Assembly (NCBI GenBank): GCA_902494535.1
Contig: CABUTO010000003.1
Location: 1 to 64,000 of the forward strand
Length of the DNA: 64,000 nucleotides
Source: an uncultured Collinsella sp.
Lineage (GTDB): Bacteria; Actinomycetota; Coriobacteriia; Coriobacteriales; Coriobacteriaceae
Direction: 5' to 3'
This document shows, piece by piece, positions 60,741 through 64,000 of this stretch. The translations under genes and the position numbers were made by a program. Under the pieces are notes generated by a model. That model saw only the letters and a list, made by a program, of their open reading frames with translations. It was not told the DNA's origin and made no database searches. The first letter of the stretch is position 1, and every line of letters starts with the position of its first letter.

Positions 60741-62114
60741 TTATCGCTGCACGTGTCGAAGCACCTCAACAGCGGCACTAACCTCGATTACGCGACGCTC
60801 GAGGCCGCGGCAAATGGCCTCGAGTCGACTCTCCGCCGTCGCCCATTCGCTCTGCGAAAGAATCTCGATCGCCTCATCTACAAATCCGTTGAGCCGCGAT
60901 GAATCGAACCAATCGAGCGAGTCCGCAAGCGCCAGCTGGACGAAAGGGTCGGGCCCAAACGGCTTAGCGGAAAACCCAAACTCCCCAGCTGCGAGCACGG
61001 CAGTTGGTACGTTGTACCACAGGCAGTTGCCGCTATCGAACAGCGGAGCAGGCCTTATCTCCAGGGTGTCGACATTGCGGATGATGCCGAAGTTTCGCCA
61101 ATGGCGGTCGCTGTTGGCCAAAAGGGCATCGCAGACAATCATCTGCGACATAGACCTTCTCACAGCGGCCTCATCGGCACCATGCTTGCCAAGGTAGCGA
61201 CAGTATCGATCGTATGTCGAGTTTCCCCGCTGGCCGCCAAGGGCGTCCTTAACGTAAACAGCCGGAACATATTCCTCGCGGCCGTCAAGAAAGTCGTCGC
61301 ACAGACACACAGGGCCATCGAACATCCGCTCAACCGTATAAGGAACAAACTCGCCCTCCGACAGCAAGCGACGATGTAGAGCCGTTGCAACTGCCTCGTT
61401 AAAGGGACGCTGATCGTCCGCGCCACACCCCTTGACCAGGATGCGAACACCGTTGCGAATCATCCACGATTTAGGAAGCTCGCCCTCGGACGTGTTGTCA
61501 GGATTTTTAAGGCCGATGCCCTCCAGCCAACCAGAACGGCCCTCGGGCGCCGATCGCTCAAAACCATTCTCAAAGTAATTGATGTTTTGCCATTTGAGTT
61601 CGTCGCAATCGGCCGGCCGCAGCCAATAACAATCCGAAAGCGATAGGCCCAGGCACCGAACCGGAACCTCGATGCCACTGGCAATTCCCAGTTCACGATA
61701 GCGCGAGACGAGTCCGGGGCGAACATCGGGCACCGACCGATGGCTCCACCACACGTTGAGCTCCCGTTTATTCACCGTAGGAGAAGAGCTCGAGCACGTG
61801 CCAAACGGCATCCTCAGCGCATCGAGTACCTCGGCGATTTCGAAGGGGAACTCACGCGTCGGATCAAATGAGACACGCGCAACCTCGTAATCGGCGGACA
61901 TCAGCGTAAACTTGCGCCCCACATCGGCTGCAGGACGGCGTCCACGTTTGCGGACCTTTTGATAAGCGACCGCGGAATTGTACTCGACCATCTTCCGTCC
62001 GCCCACAATATCGCACGCGAGCGTTCCCGATGCGGCAAGTTGAGATATGCGGGCTTTCGTAACGCCCAGCAGGCGGGCAGCATCACCCATAGACAAGTAC
62101 TCAGACGTATCCAT
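60741..62114 (-). CDS. HTH-HipA-like kinase fusion protein
   Basis: A 457-aa protein that joins an N-terminal DNA-binding module to a HipA-type kinase. Residues 6-50 are an HTH (LSMGDAARLLGVTKARISQL, then AASGTL). The kinase-like part (about 150-440) has RILVKG with Lys228, FNEAVA with Glu240, the catalytic loop NSDRHWRNFG at 334-343 (Asp336, Asn341) and LFDSG with Asp360, the pattern of HipA and related Ser/Thr kinases. HipA toxins phosphorylate Glu-tRNA synthetase or other targets and are held by HipB; here HTH and kinase lie in one chain. An AT-rich promoter with CGTTTAGT/ACTAAACG half-sites lies upstream. The ATG at 62114 follows GAGGTG nine bases upstream. It converges on mnmA. Confidence 0.75.
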   Translation of the reverse strand: MDTSEYLSMGDAARLLGVTKARISQLAASGTLACDIVGGRKMVEYNSAVAYQKVRKRGRRPAADVGRKFTLMSADYEVARVSFDPTREFPFEIAEVLDALRMPFGTCSSSSPTVNKRELNVWWSHRSVPDVRPGLVSRYRELGIASGIEVPVRCLGLSLSDCYWLRPADCDELKWQNINYFENGFERSAPEGRSGWLEGIGLKNPDNTSEGELPKSWMIRNGVRILVKGCGADDQRPFNEAVATALHRRLLSEGEFVPYTVERMFDGPVCLCDDFLDGREEYVPAVYVKDALGGQRGNSTYDRYCRYLGKHGADEAAVRRSMSQMIVCDALLANSDRHWRNFGIIRNVDTLEIRPAPLFDSGNCLWYNVPTAVLAAGEFGFSAKPFGPDPFVQLALADSLDWFDSSRLNGFVDEAIEILSQSEWATAESRLEAICRGLERRVIEVSAAVEVLRHVQR

Positions 62115-62144
62115 ACACCGCATCACCTCGTTAAGTAATTTAAA

Positions 62145-62183
62145 CGTTTAGTTAATAGATTACATACATCATAATACTAAACG
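62145..62183 (-). promoter_or_regulatory. Candidate autoregulatory operator/promoter
   Basis: CGTTTAGT (62145-62152) and ACTAAACG (62176-62183) on the plus strand are inverted half-sites 23 bp apart. On the minus strand they flank a possible promoter (TTTAGT, 18 bp, TATTAA) for the HTH-HipA gene, so binding of the HTH could repress its own gene. Spacing and boxes are only fair. Confidence 0.45.
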
Positions 62184-62193
62184 ATCCAAAGCG

Positions 62194-62219
62194 AAAAAAG
62201 GCCCGAGAAATCGGGCCTT
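62194..62219 (-). terminator. Rho-independent terminator
   Basis: On the minus strand AAGGCCCGA and TCGGGCCTT (62198-62219) form a 9-bp stem around TTTC, followed by TTTT. It ends the M42 peptidase gene. Confidence 0.92.
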
Positions 62220-62252
62220 AGCGATTGGTCAGCCGAGTCGCAAGCTACTCCC

Positions 62253-63281
62253 CTAGCGCTGAACGTAGGCGCGAACCAGCTCGTAGGTATTGCGCACGCC
62301 GTCGATGTGGCTGCGCTCGTAGTTGTGGCTCGCGTACACGCCGGGGCCGATCAGGCCGTGACGGATGTCGTAGCCGGCCGAGAGCGTGGCCTCGACGTCG
62401 GATCCGTAATGCGGGTACACATCGATGGCGTAATCGAGCTCCAGCTCGCGCGCGATGTTGGACAGCGTGGTTACCAGGTCGTAGTTGTACGGACCGCCCG
62501 AATCCTTGGCGCAAATCGAAACCATGCGCTCGGTGCAGCCCAGGTCGTCACCCACGCAGCCCATGTCCACGCTGATCATCTCGCGCGTGTCAGCCGGCAC
62601 AAAGGCACCGCCGTGGCCGACCTCCTCGTACACCGTAAAGAGCAGCGACACCTTGCGCGAAAGGGTTACCTCGCCTTCGGCGACGGCGCGGGCCAAACCC
62701 AGCAGAATCGACGCGGACAGCTTGTCGTCAAGGAAGCGACTCTTGATGTAGCCGCTCTCCGTCACCGTGGTGCGCGGATCCATAGCGATGATGTCGCCGG
62801 TTTGAATACCCAGCTCGAGCACATCGTCCTTGCTGTCAACGTTCTCGTCGAGCAGGATTTCCATGTTCTTCTCGATGGTCTTGACCGGCTCATCGGCCAC
62901 GTGCGCCGAAGGCTCGGTATTGAGGACCACGCCCGTGTAGACATTGCCGTCGCGCGTATAAACGGTGCAGTTCTCGCCATCGGCCGTAGACCACTGATGC
63001 CCGCCGAGGGTCGTGGGGCGCAGGCGACCATTGTCCTTAATGGAGCGCACCATGGCGCCCAGGGTATCGACATGGCTCGCCAACACAAGCGGCTCGCCCT
63101 CGCCGCCAAGCTCAACCAGCACGTTGCCCTTATTGGAGCGCTCGGGCCCAAAGCCCATATCGCGCAACGCCTCCATCAGATAATCAGTCGCCGCACGGGT
63201 ATAGCCCGTAGGCGAAGCAATCGAGGTAAGCGCCTTCAACTGGTCAGTAATATAGGAGAGCGTAGAATCCATCTTGGACAC
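62253..63281 (-). CDS. M42 family metallopeptidase
   Basis: A 342-aa glutamyl aminopeptidase/endoglucanase-type zinc peptidase. The first zinc ligand is in LASHVDTLGAMV, the bridging Asp in SRFLDDKLSAS, the catalytic Glu in YEEVGHGGA, an Asp in SVDMGC, and the last His in the C-terminal ASHNYERSH. The family removes N-terminal residues from peptides and forms large tetrahedral dodecamers. GTG at 63281 is preferred (AAAGGGTGACTTTG upstream); the ATG at 63272 is an alternative. Confidence 0.92.
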   Translation of the reverse strand: MSKMDSTLSYITDQLKALTSIASPTGYTRAATDYLMEALRDMGFGPERSNKGNVLVELGGEGEPLVLASHVDTLGAMVRSIKDNGRLRPTTLGGHQWSTADGENCTVYTRDGNVYTGVVLNTEPSAHVADEPVKTIEKNMEILLDENVDSKDDVLELGIQTGDIIAMDPRTTVTESGYIKSRFLDDKLSASILLGLARAVAEGEVTLSRKVSLLFTVYEEVGHGGAFVPADTREMISVDMGCVGDDLGCTERMVSICAKDSGGPYNYDLVTTLSNIARELELDYAIDVYPHYGSDVEATLSAGYDIRHGLIGPGVYASHNYERSHIDGVRNTYELVRAYVQR

Positions 63282-63385
63282 CAAAGTCACCCTTTCATAT
63301 CGAATTAAACCCACAGCAACGATACCACCGCGAACCATCTTTTTACCTAGCGAGATAACCCATCGAGCTCTTCAGAACTGCGCCC

Positions 63386-63532
63386 GCCACGATAACGAGC
63401 CGGCGGGCCCCTGCCCGTTAGCCCCACAATCTTTCCGCAGGACAGAAGGAGGCCCCGCCGCACGTAGTGCGCAGCGGGGCCTCCGACATGTCCGAGGACG
63501 ATTGTGGGGCTAACGGGCAGGGGCCCGCCGAA
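63386..63532. repeat. Very long hairpin downstream of the alcohol dehydrogenase gene
   Basis: Two perfect 31-bp arms lie at about 63402-63432 and 63502-63532; the left arm begins CGGCGGGCCCCTGCCCGTTA and ends in CCCCACAATC. Inside are a second stem GGACA/TGTCC and a third GGAGGCCCCGC/GCGGGGCCTCC around a GCACGTAGTGC apex. The layout (P1, internal loop, P2, P3) recalls elements A and B, but their conserved motifs are absent. On the minus strand it starts within a few bases of the FucO-like stop codon and probably works as a terminator or 3' stabiliser. Confidence 0.7.
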
Positions 63533-63536
63533 CCAG

Positions 63537-64000
63537 TTAGGCAGCCGGGCAGATCTTCTTGAAGAGCTCGATGACGTCGTCGAGCGTCGCCTCGCGCGGG
63601 TTGCCCGGGAAGCAGGCGTCGGCCATGGCGTCCTTGGCCAGAACCTCGATCTCGTCAGCCTTCATGGCCTCGCAGACATGCGGGATGTTCACGTCGGCGG
63701 AGAGCTGCTTGACGGCGGCGATGGCGGCATCGGCGGCCTCGTCAGTGCTCATGCCCGTGGTGTCAACGCCCATGGCGACGGCAACCTTGGCCAGGCGCTC
63801 GGCGCAAACCGGCTTGTTGAACTCCATGGCAATCGGCAGCAGCATGGCGCAAGCGACGCCGTGCGGGGTGTCGTAGTGAGCGGACAGGGTGTGAGCCATG
63901 GCGTGGTCGATGCCCAGGCCGACATTGGAGAAGCCCATGCCGGCGACATACTGGCCAAGAGCCATGCCCTCGCGGCCGGAGCCGGGCTGGCCGGACTTGG
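63537..64000 (-). CDS. Iron-containing alcohol dehydrogenase (FucO-like), C-terminal part
   Basis: The gene runs off the right edge; 154 codons with the stop at 63537 are visible. The metal-binding segment GIDHAMAHTLSAHYDTPHG supplies the iron-ligand histidines of group III alcohol dehydrogenases. The ending (MGVDTTGMSTDEA, then CFPGNPREATLDDVIELFKKI) is closest to lactaldehyde reductase FucO, which reduces L-lactaldehyde to 1,2-propanediol during fucose and rhamnose use; other alcohols are possible. The N-terminal NAD domain is outside the window. Confidence 0.85.
   Translation of the reverse strand, partial: KSGQPGSGREGMALGQYVAGMGFSNVGLGIDHAMAHTLSAHYDTPHGVACAMLLPIAMEFNKPVCAERLAKVAVAMGVDTTGMSTDEAADAAIAAVKQLSADVNIPHVCEAMKADEIEVLAKDAMADACFPGNPREATLDDVIELFKKICPAA

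Overview
The window is GC-rich, densely coded DNA that I read as a chromosome segment of a Collinsella-like member of the Coriobacteriia (Actinomycetota). The evidence is indirect: high-GC codon use, a one-domain superoxide reductase that suits an anaerobe, a Firmicutes-type class III fructose-bisphosphatase, a formyl-THF ligase/FolD/cyclodeaminase set, GtrA proteins and surface proteins with LAxTG-like tails. No rRNA or tRNA gene, CRISPR array, prophage or intact transposase was seen. The genus is an inference, not a database result.

Layout. 0-11.8 kb: an SDR oxidoreductase, a tail-anchored coiled-coil protein, a queuosine operon (DUF3267 protease, queH, queA), a divergent methionyl-tRNA synthetase-like gene, an RsmB/F-type rRNA methyltransferase, a 56-aa membrane protein, a TIM-barrel protein and DegV. 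12-15.1 kb: fbp and two GtrA paralogues. 15.2-20.3 kb: a cobalamin riboswitch leading two surface proteins built from DUF4430 (transcobalamin-like) domains. 20.3-27.1 kb: an AarF/UbiB kinase with a small partner, a C69 dipeptidase, a 238-bp AT-rich inverted-repeat element, folD-fchA and a lipoprotein. 27.4-35.3 kb: a Tat-exported PI-PLC-like surface protein, a HicB-like/HTH protein, a SHOCT gene broken by two amber codons, a zinc-ribbon protein, a cation efflux transporter and a membrane protein. 35.5-56.5 kb, all on the minus strand: fhs, ruvCAB, a catalytically dead NAD synthetase homologue, superoxide reductase, a SWIM-SNF2 helicase, dnaE, addA and addB, which is mostly DNA replication and repair. 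56.7-64 kb: a YerC/TrpR-like regulator, a four-helix membrane protein, an Rrf2 regulator divergent from cysK, mnmA, an HTH-HipA-like kinase fusion, an M42 peptidase and the C-terminal part of a FucO-like alcohol dehydrogenase.

The strongest candidates for something undescribed are these. (1) Two copies (90-233 and 3331-3469) of a structured nucleic-acid element with compensatory base changes, each starting right after the stop codon of a minus-strand gene. (2) The B12-riboswitch-controlled DUF4430 surface locus, a possible cell-surface corrinoid capture system. (3) A single-polypeptide HTH-HipA kinase whose HTH module resembles the one in the HicB-like gene 30 kb away. (4) A full-length NadE homologue lacking every recognisable catalytic residue. 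(5) The 238-bp inverted-repeat element.
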